Assembly: GCA_029255685.2 (NCBI GenBank)
Contig: CM055318.2
Coordinates: forward strand, 70,155,136-70,219,135
Direction: 5' to 3'
Origin: Silene conica
Lineage: Eukaryota > Streptophyta > Magnoliopsida > Caryophyllales > Caryophyllaceae
Length of the DNA: 64,000 nucleotides
The notes below the pieces were generated by a model. That model did not search any database. It had not been told where the DNA came from and saw only the letters and a list, made by a program, of their open reading frames with translations. The position numbers were made by a program, and so were the translations under genes. Within the stretch, counting starts at the first letter, position 1. Each line of letters opens with the position of its first letter. Positions 38,126-48,540 of the stretch are shown here, one piece after another.

Positions 38126-38163
38126 TATATAATGACTTGGAAATTACGCGGTGTTACAGTACT

Positions 38164-38977
38164 CATCATAAAAACAGTAATGAAGTATTTTAAATAGTAT
38201 AAATGGGTTTAGTCCAAAGCTGAAATACAGCAAGTATCCAAACTGATAAACTATAACAATGTCTCAAGCGGAAGCTAGGCAAATATACTGAGTGATGACT
38301 CCTCCCAGCAACTCCCCCATGCCTCACAGAAAGGTATCTACTAAACACCCCGAATGGATCATCACAGTTACCCAAACAGGTTGAGAAGGAAGGTTCTGAA
38401 GTTGGTCAGGTAAAACTGTAAAAGAAAAGAAGACTAAGAATGTGTCTCTGTCAATTACAAATGGTCACCAACAGGTGAATAAAGAAAAGAATGTGGGCCC
38501 TCTGCAATCCAAGGTGGAAGATGCTGTCACTGAAAGCACAACAGTATACAGGGAGGCACCAATTTAGTGAAGCAGCAAAAGCCTAGAAAAAATGTGATGG
38601 AGAAACTAGTTTTGATAAATCATCAACCGAATTTTCTTCCAAACAAATGGAAGAATTGCATATAAATAAAAGTGAATCTGATGCTAAGCTGGCAGATGAT
38701 GCAGAAGACAGTAAAGTCTGAAGGTAAGGATATAACAGCTAAATTTGTCAAAAGAAAACAAGTGAAGCCATTAGTTGAATGTTGATGTAAAGAAAGTAAA
38801 GAAGATAAAGCAGTCGAACTATGACAATAACGGTGTTAAGAAGGGTATTTTTGAAGCTCATGCTCATGAGGTAAAAGAACAGATCGAGCGTTAAGAATGT
38901 GAGTCTGTCAGATACAAATGGTTACCGACAGGGTCGGTGAATCTAGGAAAGAATGTGGGCCTTCTGTTAACCAAGCT
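38164..38977. pseudogene. Decayed duplicated gene fragment (unknown)
   Basis: Purine-rich, Lys/Glu-codon-like sequence with many stops. A block at about 38430-38550 (aagaatgtg-ctctgtca-atacaaatggt-acc-acag, aagaatgtgggcc-tctg, gtgaa, tcactgaaagc) recurs at about 38893-39210, the second copy split by the hAT MITE at 38978-39164. Both could encode NGHQ-like charged repeats. No intact frame or family was recognised. Confidence 0.45.
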
Positions 38978-39164
38978 CTATGTTACTCAGACTCGTTTAG
39001 AAGTACCCAACATGGCTACGTGTCCAAGTGTCGGACTCGGCTATTTTATTGAAAAATATGCACATTTTGGTCTAAAATGAGGTGTCCATGTGTCATACCC
39101 ATGTCCGAGTGTTCAGTCTCGGACACGGGTAAGCGAGGAAATTAGAAGAGTCGGAGTAACATAG
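38978..39164. mobile_element. hAT MITE, 187 bp
   Basis: The ends ctatgttactcagactc (left) and ctatgttactccgactc (right, inverted) form the TIR. The perfect 8 bp duplication accaagct lies at 38970-38977 and 39165-39172. The interior is rich in gtgtcc/ggacac words like the MITEs at 51649 and 56628. A related degraded segment lies at 61500-61640. Confidence 0.85.
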
Positions 39165-39554
39165 ACCAAGCTAAGGTGAAAAACAGTGTTATCACTGAAA
39201 GCGCATGTAAGGCTGGACCCTGTATGCAGAAAAAAGCCTACGAGTCATTTAGCGCCCAAAAAAGATGGTTCTATAACGAGTTTTTCATTATTTCGATACT
39301 ATGGCCGATTCTTTGAAAAAAATTCTCTGTTTTTTGCCCAAAGATTAAAGCTTTACTAATAAAAACATGCTTAAAACAAAGATGAGATAATTTTAGCGAC
39401 TAATATCCCTCAAATCCTCATATGTATATGTATATGTATATGTATGTAGTCTAAACTAATTAAACTTCCATTGCAGTCTGACTGACCTTGAGCATTTAAA
39501 TTTCATTCCTGAAGCCGATGTATCATCTATACGACCAATCGCATGTAACCCGTC

Positions 39555-39999
39555 TTATTCAGCCGCTTTCTTAGAATGAGAGGTTGACCATGCTGCTACA
39601 AGTTTTGCGAACGAGGAAGACTTGTTTTCTAACAACTTTATCCGGGAATCGAATTCCTGTATATGCCCTGCAGCCACAAATTGCATATGCAATACTTTTA
39701 ATCACGAGTTTCACCAGATTATGAACTTGAGTCAAATTGTGAGAAATAGTAAGTACCATTATTTAGGACCAAAATCATGCCACTATCAAGAACCGAATAT
39801 ATCCTGTGCGCAATGGTTATGATTGTACTCTGTGAGAAATTCGCCGTTAGAGTTTGTTGTATAAGATGATCTGTGTTTGTGTCGACTGAGGCTGTGGCTT
39901 CATCAAGGATCAACACTTTACTTTTCTTAAGTAGTATTCGTCCGAGACAGACAAGTTGTCTTTCCCCCATACTCCAGTTTTCTCCATTTTCTACAACTG

Positions 40000-40081
<82 letters not shown>

Positions 40082-43000
40082 TTTTAATCACTGGTGTGCA
40101 TACATACAATGTGAAAACTCATCAACGGTGGGTGGTTACTGGTTAGTCATGATCACAAACCTTCGGAATCCAATTTTTTCTCCGTCTTCCTGATTTTGTC
40201 TCCAAGTTGACATTTATCCAATGTCTAACGTTAACAATCTCCAGTTAGTCCCACACAAACAAGAAACAAGAATAATCCGAACATGCTAATCTTTTAGACC
40301 GAAAAATGACAAACCTCCCAAATTTGTCCATCTGTGTAGAGTTCTAGTGGATCCAAATTGCTTCGAATAGTGCCTTGAAACATGATTGGATCCTGAGGAA
40401 TGATGCCTAGTCTCGACCTTAAATCTTGAAGTCCAATCCTTGAGATGTCGATGCCATCAATCAAGATTCGGCCTGTAGTGGGTTCAACTATTCGAAACAA
40501 TGCTTGTATGAGAGTCGATTTACCACTTCCAGTGCGTCCAACAATGCCAGTTTTCATCCTTTTAGGGAAAGTACATGTAATCCCATGAAGCACAACTGGC
40601 ATATATGGAGCGTAACGTACCTGTACCGCAACACCACGAAAGTAAACGTAAACAATTGACTAGGACGGAGGAGTAGCTAACCTTGATGAGTAAAAGTAAC
40701 ATACCTGCAAGTTATTAATGGAAATTTCACCATATGATGGCCAAGAATGATCTGGCCTGTTACTTTCTATTAAAAGAGGAGCCTCGCTAGGAATCGACAT
40801 ATACTGAAGAATTCTTTCCACTGATATCATGTTTGTTTCACAGCTACATAAACTCCATACCAAGCCAGAAAATGCATTGTTTAATGTGAGTCCATAAGTC
40901 ACAGCTATGCCTGCCATGGCTGCAAAAACAATGGAAAAGTATAACTTTGGTTATTCAGGAGTTGCAATCTAGACCTGGCAAAAAGATCACTCGAGAAGCG
41001 CCACTTTTGGTATTATGCACTTTGGTTCCGCCATTATGGGTCGTGTTTCTCAATATTCAAGTCGAGCTTATTTTGCAATGAAGAAACGATAACTGGCAAT
41101 AGAAACAACATACCGGGATCAATTCGTTCAGAAAAGAAGACTAAGAGCACCAAAAGGGAAGCGAATATAAGAGAAGAGAAAGCATCTAGGCGTAACATTA
41201 GCCATTTCATGGCTGCAGCAGTACAGAATTCAGGCGCGGAATATGTATCCAATATCTTCATATATGTTTTTTGGAATCTTGACTGTACGTCAAAGCTTCT
41301 GATTGTTATTGCCCCTGATATCGCTTCAGAAAAGTATTGAACAACTGGAGCTGCGCAAACTCCACTCAATCGCGCGAGTTCTCTAGCTGAAGGTATATAA
41401 TACCGCTTCATGCATCAGAACACGGTGAAATGGAGAGTTAGTGTATGGAACTTCACATAAATGTTAAGCATACAGAGAAAGCACACTTGAGGTATGGATG
41501 CTAGAGGAATAAGATTGTCACCTGATACCAGATGCAAACGAAAACAACAGGAATGGAAATGATCAAAACTTGCCATGCTACTGCAGCCATAACAGCAAGG
41601 ATCCCCATTAGCATGATTATTGCTGTCACAACTACCTGAATATATGTCGGAATTCGATCTTCTAATGAACTTTGATCTGCTGAACACTATCAAAAGTGAA
41701 TCAAACATGTTAGTTAAGTTTTCTTGATTAATAGAAGATACCAGTCAGTAGCACAAGACAGAATTCACTTACTCGGTTGAGAATTCTTCCACTAGGTGTG
41801 GCATCAAAAAACAACATGGGGGCTCGGAATATGCACTCATGCATTTTTCGGAAAAATAAGGTGCCAGTTGTATACCCGATAGTTGCTACAAGTATGTCTG
41901 CAACAAGGGTACTGAGTGATACTCCGGCAGCCAAACTTACATAGACAATCATGAGTGTTGATCCACTAACAGGAGGTTCGACCTCCTTCGACATAGGAGT
42001 TGCCCAAGCCAACCAAAAATTGCTCCCAATCTGAAGAACCTCACACAAAATTAGGCCAAATAATGTCAGGAGTGCCAGTCTTCCAGCAAATGCTGTTGTA
42101 ATGTATTTCCAATAAACTGAAATTCCAACACTGCCCTTCTCTCGTTCTTCGTCTTGTATAATTTGTGTTGGTGGCAAGCCAGTGTTCTCATCGGTTTCTT
42201 TCTTTTCGATGATATTAATGTTATTGCTGTCACCACTTCCGACAGGTGTTCGGTTGTCTACACATGAATCAAGTTTTGATAGAGCCGCGTTGTCTGCAGC
42301 CACAAGTTCTGCAAAATCAGATCCTGAAATGAGAATATCATTGTACTTTCCTTGCTGTACAATCCTTCCATCTTTCATCACCTAACAAACAAGAAATAAT
42401 AGTGATTAAATGTTAACATTCTAGTAGCCAAAATAAATTGTACAAACATCAAATACAATCAATAGAGATTGCATTTCTCACCAAAATTAGATCGGCTCCA
42501 TTTAAGAACTCGAGTTGATGAGTAACATAAACCACCGTCTTTCTTTGTAATAGACCCAATAAAATTTCCTTGTATAAATGAGTGGCAGTATGAGCATCAA
42601 CAGCGCTAAAAGGGTCGTCAAATAGGTATATATCAGCATCATGGTAGAGAGCACGCGCTATTTGTATCCGTTGCTTCTGTCCACCACTTAAATTGATACC
42701 CCTCTCTCCGATAACTGTTTGATCACCAAAGGCAAGGATGTCTAAATCCTTCTTCAAACAACAAGCTTCGATTACCCGATCATACCGGACTAAATCAATC
42801 TCCTTGCCTAGTAATATGTTCTCTTGAATTGTACCACTCTGTATCCAAGGTGTTTGAGAAACATAGGCCTTCATACCACACAACGTGACTAGCCCCGAGA
42901 TCTTAGGAATTTCTCCCAAAATAGCTGATAATAAGCTTGACTTACCTGAACCAACTTTCCCACAAATGGCAACCTTCATACCATGATGAACTTTAAGATT

Positions 43001-44302
43001 TACGTTTTTCAGTGTCGGGGTAGGGAAGAACATATTCCAACTGAAGTCTCCATCAACAATCTCAATTGCTATGTCAGAACTACCTAATGGCAGTTTCATC
43101 ACTGATTCCACTCGTAATTCATCCCGACTAAGAAACGAGGCAATTCTTCCAAAAGAAACCTTGGCTTGGACCATAACGGAAATGGTCTGGGGAAGCATGT
43201 ATATCGGATGTTGAAGTACTCGAAATGTAGCTAGTGAAGACAAGATCTTTCCCGTCTCAAGCGGTATCCCGATAAAGATACATGAACCGAAAGTTACAAG
43301 TGCCACAAAAGTAGTAGTAATCTCAAAAACAAAATTCATAACCACTGAACTATACAAATACTTTCTCAACCATAAAGCCTCGACATTTCGAAGTTGAAAA
43401 ATCTTTGATAAAAAGCTCATTTCCCATCCATGAAACTTTAAAATTCTCATATTCCTCAAAGTTTCAGTAGTCATACTCATTCTATTATCTCTTGATTCCA
43501 TGAGATTTACCTGATATTTCTCCTGAAATTTACTAAGCGCCGAGTTAGACACCATAACACTCACAGTCGCAGCCAAAGCAACGAATGATGCAACTCCCAA
43601 GTTCTTATATAGTAAGAGCAAGCCTAACACAACTTGCAAGATGATCAACCAGGGATCATGTATGAACCGAGCAAACCTATCGATGTTCTTCACATCCACA
43701 TCCACAAGGTTTATAAGTTCACCACTCCCCTGACCTTGCTTAGACTGCAATGAAAGTGTCAAACTCTTATAAAAAATCATAGCACTCGCTGCTCCACGAT
43801 GCCTCATTCCCATTTGTTGCAGCTTAAAATTCTTGTGCTTATTTATGAAGCCTTCGAGAAGAGTTGCTACAGAAAATACGACAGCCAAAGTATAGCCGTG
43901 ATTCTTGAACTCGACTTCTCCATTAAGACACTTGACAAAACTGTCGATGAGATAGGGACACACATATTGGGCCAAGGCATACATTATTGATAACAATGCA
44001 GTCCATAGTATTCCGCTCCAATTTGATACGAACAACTGTTTTGCGAGCGTATAACTAGTAACATTGCTGCCAAGCTTGTTTTGCAAGATCGGAAATGATG
44101 TATAAACACTATTGGCAGAGTTGAGTTGTGGGATGTCATTAATGTCCAAGGCAGGCTTCTGGTGCCCCAAAGCAAGTACAGGGTTTAACCATGAGAAGGT
44201 GAGAGCGTGAAAAATATTGTTATGAGTCGCGGTATGAGGCGCTATAGTTTTGCTATTTGGGTGAGACTCACCATTCAAAAGCGGTTGTTCAAGAGAAGCC
44301 AT
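39555..44302 (-). CDS. ABC transporter, subfamily C (MRP), lacking TMD0
   Basis: Nine coding exons on the minus strand: 44302-42482, 42381-41773, 41686-41522, 41405-41114, 40919-40705, 40620-40315, 40224-40161, 39996-39757 and 39667-39555. Phases agree, giving 1,274 residues. TMD1 covers about 90-385. NBD1 has Walker A GKVGSGKS (448-455), Q-loop Q483, signature LSGGQ (538-542), Walker B DIYLFDD (557-563) and H595. TMD2 spans about 700-1000. NBD2 has Walker [10 protein letters not shown] (1062-1070), a signature-region SMGERQ (1166-1171; E1169 where plant MRPs usually have Q), Walker B VLILDEA (1185-1191) and an AHR H-loop. MRPs pump glutathione conjugates, glucosides and other organic anions, mostly into the vacuole; this one's substrate is unknown. 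Full-length MRPs run to about 1,500 residues with five extra N-terminal helices. Here an in-frame TAG lies two codons before the ATG, so TMD0 is absent. The start [11 protein letters not shown] matches the linker usually found after TMD0. Confidence 0.88.
40009..40080. repeat. (TA)n microsatellite in ABCC intron 7
   Basis: About 72 bp of pure TA lies within the intron between coding exons 7 and 8, about 10 bp from the acceptor of exon 8 (tatgttgcag). Length variation so close to the acceptor could affect splicing. Confidence 0.9.
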
Positions 44303-44329
44303 CTTCTACACAACAGAGATTCTTCAAAT

Positions 44330-44634
44330 ACTGTGTGTAACCGGGGATTGAAAAATAACGAAGCAACAAGTAATCAGGGTATTAAATTAGTTTAGCTAAA
44401 TCAAAAACATTTCTAATAATTAACTACGTATGATAGAACCAATTTCACTACCAAATATTTATTTGGGATCCAATAAAATGTTTGATTAAGACAATCATAT
44501 CAGAAGGTTATACTGAACTAATACGTATTGATTATTGAATGTACGTAGATTACCTGATAAAGTTGACAATGCCAGCGAAAAAAAAGGATGAGAAATCTTG
44601 AAGACGAATTATATACTCATTATAATAATATAAC
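44330..44634 (-). promoter_or_regulatory. ABCC promoter and noncoding first exon
   Basis: On the minus strand a TATA-like gagtatataattcg lies at about 44605-44618. It is followed by a short leader (ttctcatcctttttttttcgctggc...) ending ctttatcag/gtaatc at about 44553, a good donor. The leader has no ATG. The intron would run to a 3' site somewhere in 44310-44400. The promoter lies directly against the end of the MULE at 44635, so upstream control sequence may be element-derived. Confidence 0.45.
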
Positions 44635-45549
44635 GGAATTACTTTTTCACATGCGGGTTTTAGTCTTTCACGTACACTTTTTCATTAAACATGCCCTTCT
44701 CCTAAATATAGACAAATTAAACACCGTCTAATACATTTCTCCCAAATCAAATCTAATCGTTTTAAAAACATGAATTATGAATTACAATTCTTCACATGAT
44801 CATCGAAAGGAAAAGAAAATCAAGACTTCTCCTTTTTATATGGTTTTGGCGGGAAAGACCAGTCTCTGGGTCCAGTACAATTGTTACCCTTGATTGGGTG
44901 AAAATTCCCTTGAACAGTTAAATCTATGAAATCGAAACTACCAAGCCCTAAATTAAGAAAGAGTTTGGCGGGGTAAGTTCATAAATCACTTGCATTATTC
45001 TTTATTCACAATCCTTTCTTTGTCTTTTGTAAAAAAGAACAAGGCTTCTTTGTGGGCGAGACTCCGCGTAGTTACAGCAAAAGAAGAGGCTTAGTGAATT
45101 AATTTTGCTTATTTAAGAATTAATAATATGTTTGATTGAAATGACTAGGGTTGTTAATTAAGGAATTTAATTGTTTACCTATGAATCAATCGCTGATGGT
45201 GGACGACATGTGGTGCGCGGTGGTGGTGGTCAGAGTAATGAGGAGTAGGTGTGTAACAAAGGAGGGGAGTTCAGGAGAGGAGGAGAATGCAGTGGGAGAG
45301 GGGTTTCGATGGTAATGTGGTCGGCTGGGGACGGCAGAGACTGGTCTTTTGAAGACGGTGATTTCGGTGGTGTTTGGGTCTGGTTGTGGTGGTGTGGAGG
45401 TTGGGATACGTAATTAATCAAAAAAAAAATTAAATTGATTATTTTTAATTCAGTGTTGACCGGAGGTTGTGAATTGCTGCGGTGGTGGTGGTGACAGAGT
45501 GACGGAGTTACGGTGAAAAAATCTTGTGAGAGGTGAAAAAACACGTCCC
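44635..45549. mobile_element. MULE-like element with captured gene start (Pack-MULE candidate)
   Basis: The ends ggaattactttttcacatgcgg (left) and gggacgtgttttttcacctctc (right, inverted) belong to the same family as 30320-30998. A 9 bp duplication with one mismatch flanks it (taatataac at 44626-44634, taatataaa at 45550-45558). Inside, on the plus strand, ATGAAATCGAAACTACC (about 44926) opens MKSKLPSPKLRKSLAG and stops at a textbook donor (gcggg/gtaagttc, about 44973), like the first exon of a host gene. A GGTGGT-rich part follows at 45190-45500. The source is unidentified. Confidence 0.6.
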
Positions 45550-45676
45550 TAATATAAACCGTCGGGTCATACTCATAGATGTCCATATACAAATACTCGC
45601 CAATTAGGGAATAAAATCATTGTTGATTGTAATTGATAGTGTGTATCAATTAGTTATTCTGTTTCCATAATAATTA

Positions 45677-45882
45677 CTCCCTCCGTCCCAGTCATTTGTT
45701 ATCTATTTCCATTTTGGGTGTATCATTGAATTGTTATCTATTTCCATTTTTGGCAACTTTTTGTGGATGACATTTGATTACATGTGGGGCCATATAATTT
45801 GTGTGGTCCAGATTCATTTATACTTCTTTTCTTAATCTTTGTGTCAAAAGCAATAGATAACAATTGATCGGGACGGAGGGAG
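45677..45882. mobile_element. Stowaway MITE, 206 bp
   Basis: The ends ctccctccgtcccagtcat and (inverted) ctccctccgtcccgatcaa are the Stowaway terminus, flanked by TA (45675-45676, 45883-45884). Internal repeats of tgttatctatttccattttgg. Confidence 0.85.
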
Positions 45883-45884
45883 TA

Positions 45885-46550
45885 CAATCAATCACAATCA
45901 CGTTAAGCGGAAAGGCTCTAGCGTCTACTACCGATGCGGTAAAAACTGTTGTGACTTGTGAGGGATGCTCAACTAGGAGTAGGAGGTTGTATAGAAGCTT
46001 CCGTTAAAGAATGCATCCCGCAATTTTACAATGATGATATAATTTTGCCTTTGATTATATCAAAACTCGAAACAAATTAACACTCGAAAATATATCACCG
46101 CATCAAAACTCGAAAGCAACGCTATTTATTACTTAATCTATTAAAACTTAAAAAATAATGAGTTAATGGGTTCATAAGAATATTACCTACTGTATATTAA
46201 AGGAGGCGAGATAGTTGTAGACTTAGATTGGCTAATTGGCTATGATTGATTGATTTTTATGAATGTTAAGGAAGAAAAAAAAGTTGAAATTCTTGAAAAT
46301 GTGGAGAATTGGAGTCTGAATATATAACTAGTATATCCGTTGGTTTGTAGTATTAAAGAGTAACTTTTGTAGCCATATTATTGATTCTAACTTTTGCATA
46401 CTATTTAAAGGAAAAAAAATAAAAAAAATTAAGATATATAAAATTTGATTTAAAAGCTAGTTGGAGAGTTTCACTCTTTAGCAACTACATTATAACTTTA
46501 GAATAAGACGGTATGAGATACTTCATCTTGTAGGCAATATAGCTATACTT
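45885..46550. other. Intergenic, no gene recognised
   Basis: AT-rich DNA without ORFs, defined repeats or promoter features. Confidence 0.4.
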
Positions 46551-46559
46551 AAACAGTAA

Positions 46560-46930
46560 ACAAAATGAACTTACCGAACTTGGAAACAAGACGTCGTGGC
46601 GTGATCAGAATCACTGCCCTAAAGTTGAATTTGCTCCGCTCAATACACACGGCCTCTTGACAACCAACTCAGGTTACACGACTTCCGAGCCTAAGATGTA
46701 TGACAAAGACTCAGGTTGAGAACTAACTAACAGAACGTTGCCAGAATATCCGCTAGAATATTTTAGAGATGTGTTTGAATGTTTTGCGGGGAGAAAGAGA
46801 GAAGAAGAGATTGTTGTGTGTTTCTGAAATGACAAAAGATTGTGGTATTTATAGGAGAGAAAGAAAGAATCCAAAACCGTAATAAATTATCTCAGAAAAC
46901 CATAATAGTATTATGCACAATCAGCGTGGT
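46560..46930 (-). other. LTR- or promoter-like segment
   Basis: On the minus strand a TATA box (cctataaataccac, about 46850) is followed by aacacacaacaatctcttcttctctc, then gggcagtgattctgatcacgcc and a donor-like ttcg/gtaagttc at about 46575. The layout fits either a retroelement LTR (U3-R-U5) or a noncoding first exon. It resembles the duplicated segment at 33085-33475. No ORF follows. Confidence 0.35.
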
Positions 46931-47035
46931 GAATGTACAATAATCAGTAGACTGTGCTTTTACTTTCGAAAATTGTGCAAAAATAATAGTAGCCCGAAGC
47001 CGAGAGCCCGTGCAAAATAATACTCCAGTTTGAAT

Positions 47036-47215
47036 CAAAATGGGCATTTGATTACTGCATGCATCTTCTACGATTTAAGCATCTCTATCAAATCACAAAT
47101 TGGACTTACCTTCCAACCCTAATTAAAAATAGGAAGTCTTGCTTGTGACGGGTCACCATTTATGACGGATATTTTGTGAGATAAAATAGATAGAAAATGA
47201 GTTAGTGGAGATATC
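47036..47215. pseudogene. Relic of prolamin-like upstream sequence plus a truncated MITE
   Basis: 47043-47080 (catttgattactgcatgcatcttctacg) resembles sequence upstream of the 56165 gene (55760-55790). 47110-47125 (ccttccaaccctaattaaaaata) matches sequence upstream of the 53744 gene (about 53465-53488). At 47123 a tcttgcttgtgacggg-family MITE begins and is cut off at about 47215. This looks like the upstream remains of a lost family member. Confidence 0.4.
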
Positions 47216-47695
47216 GATTAGTTGCTTACGTTCGTAATACTACAATTTATCGATACTTAAAAGATACCTATTTTTTTAAAACACTAAACAATCGATAATT
47301 CGTGTAATACTAACTTAAAATATACCTATTTTTTAAACTGGATAAAGAGAGGTTCATTTTAGGGTTTCACCTATTCTTTTTTTTAAATTATGATTTAACT
47401 ATGAACAATTTCATTTAAAATGCATTCAAAAACAAAATTGCCATCAATATAGTGACCAATTAACAACTCTAACTTTTTAAAAACATCTTGTTAAATAAAA
47501 CTCAAAAATAACTAAAATAGCAGCAAGTTAAATTATAGTACTCCATAATTGAAGGGAAAACACTTTTTTCATTATATAATAAACATAATTTACATAAACT
47601 AAAAACAGAAAAATACAAATTAATATAAACTAACAACACAAAAAAAAACACATAAAAATATAACTAAGCCGAAGTTGATGAGAAAAAACGAAAGC

Positions 47696-48202
47696 TTAAA
47701 TGCGACTACATCCGACGCAACCATCGAACTTAAGCTTCTTAGAACTATTCCTTGAACGAATAGTTCTCCCAATTAATCTTTGAGACTTCTTCGGAGGGGC
47801 TAAGTCGGGAGTTGATAGGCACGGGGATTTCTCTTTCCCCTCGGGGGAAACCCTACGCCTCTTTGGTGTCACCAAGGGAGGCGGTATCACCTCCACCACC
47901 TCGTCCTCGTCCACCGCCTCCTCCACCCTTATGATGGACATGTCCACCTTAGGGCAAGCCATCATCTCCACCCCTTCCCCAACATTCTTCCAATACATCT
48001 TATCGAGCTCAAACCTCCCCCAATTTAACATGTTAAACTCTTCCTCGTACAAGTCAACGAGGAAGGGATTACCATAGTAACGGGGAGATGCACGCTCAAT
48101 GGCGGTTTGGACACTTTTAGGACCGACTACTTTAATCAACTCCCTCATAAATAAACGTGTGCATACAATGTCCCTAACATGCGATTTTTTTTCTTCCGAC
48201 AT
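47696..48202 (-). CDS. Orphan protein, 168 residues, single exon
   Basis: An uninterrupted frame from ATG at 48202 to TAG at 47696, far longer than chance ORFs around it and GC-richer than its flanks. It starts MSEEKKSHVRDIVCTRLF. The middle has YYGNPFLVDLYEEEFNMLNWGRFELDK-like hydrophobic/acidic sequence, then an acidic run (EEAVDEDEVVEV, about 113-124), Pro-rich linkers and basic clusters (TPKRRR; PPKKSQRLIGRTIRSRNSSKKLK) that could be nuclear localisation signals. It ends near CVGCSRI. A TATA box lies upstream. No family was recognised. It may be a lineage-specific nuclear protein or an accessory protein of a mobile element; no transposase motif is visible. Confidence 0.6.
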   Translation of the reverse strand: MSEEKKSHVRDIVCTRLFMRELIKVVGPKSVQTAIERASPRYYGNPFLVDLYEEEFNMLNWGRFELDKMYWKNVGEGVEMMACPKVDMSIIRVEEAVDEDEVVEVIPPPLVTPKRRRVSPEGKEKSPCLSTPDLAPPKKSQRLIGRTIRSRNSSKKLKFDGCVGCSRI

Positions 48203-48305
48203 TCTTAAGTTGATTAAATTACTTAACTAGTTGTTGAGTTTTAGCTAAATCTTAGAAGTACTTATTAAAAATGGATTAAGAAGAATGTATGAAGAAATAT
48301 GGAGG

Positions 48306-48320
48306 GAACACCTACTATTT
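48306..48320 (-). promoter_or_regulatory. TATA box of the orphan gene
   Basis: Reads tctataaatagtagg on the minus strand, about 110 bp before the ATG of the 168-residue ORF. A good match to the plant TATAAATA consensus at a plausible distance. Confidence 0.55.
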
Positions 48321-48540
48321 ATAGAACATCTTTTCCCTCCAAAAATCACAACTACCTAAGAGATTTTCCCTCCAAAAATATACAAAAAATGGTAGGGTAA
48401 CTAACCCTCTCACAATCACTATTCACTATTATTTTTCCCTCCAAAAAACACTACTACCAATGATATTTTCCCTCCAAAAAAATTAGAAATAATTGGTAGG
48501 GTAACTAACCCTCTCAAATTAACTATAGTACTCGTATTAC

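Larger units (their letters stand above)
35207..38158. mobile_element. ~2.95 kb solo LTR (Ty3/gypsy-type)
   Basis: It starts TGTGTCACCCCGCG and ends ACGCGGTGTTACA (TG...CA, inverted GTCACC/GGTGT ends). It is bracketed by the perfect 5 bp duplication gtact (35202-35206 and 38159-38163). There are no gag or pol domains, so it reads as a solo LTR left by LTR-LTR recombination. The early phrase cgcagcggaaat resembles LTRs of Tekay/Del-type plant gypsy elements (recall). It carries the tandem array at 35790-36180 and the Stowaway at 38034-38125. Confidence 0.75.

Noticed and set aside
45230..45592. 120-residue ORF rich in His, Pro and Ser
   Set aside because: It lies on the minus strand across a MULE end and a GGTGGT-rich segment, with no codon bias or homology; treated as a shadow.
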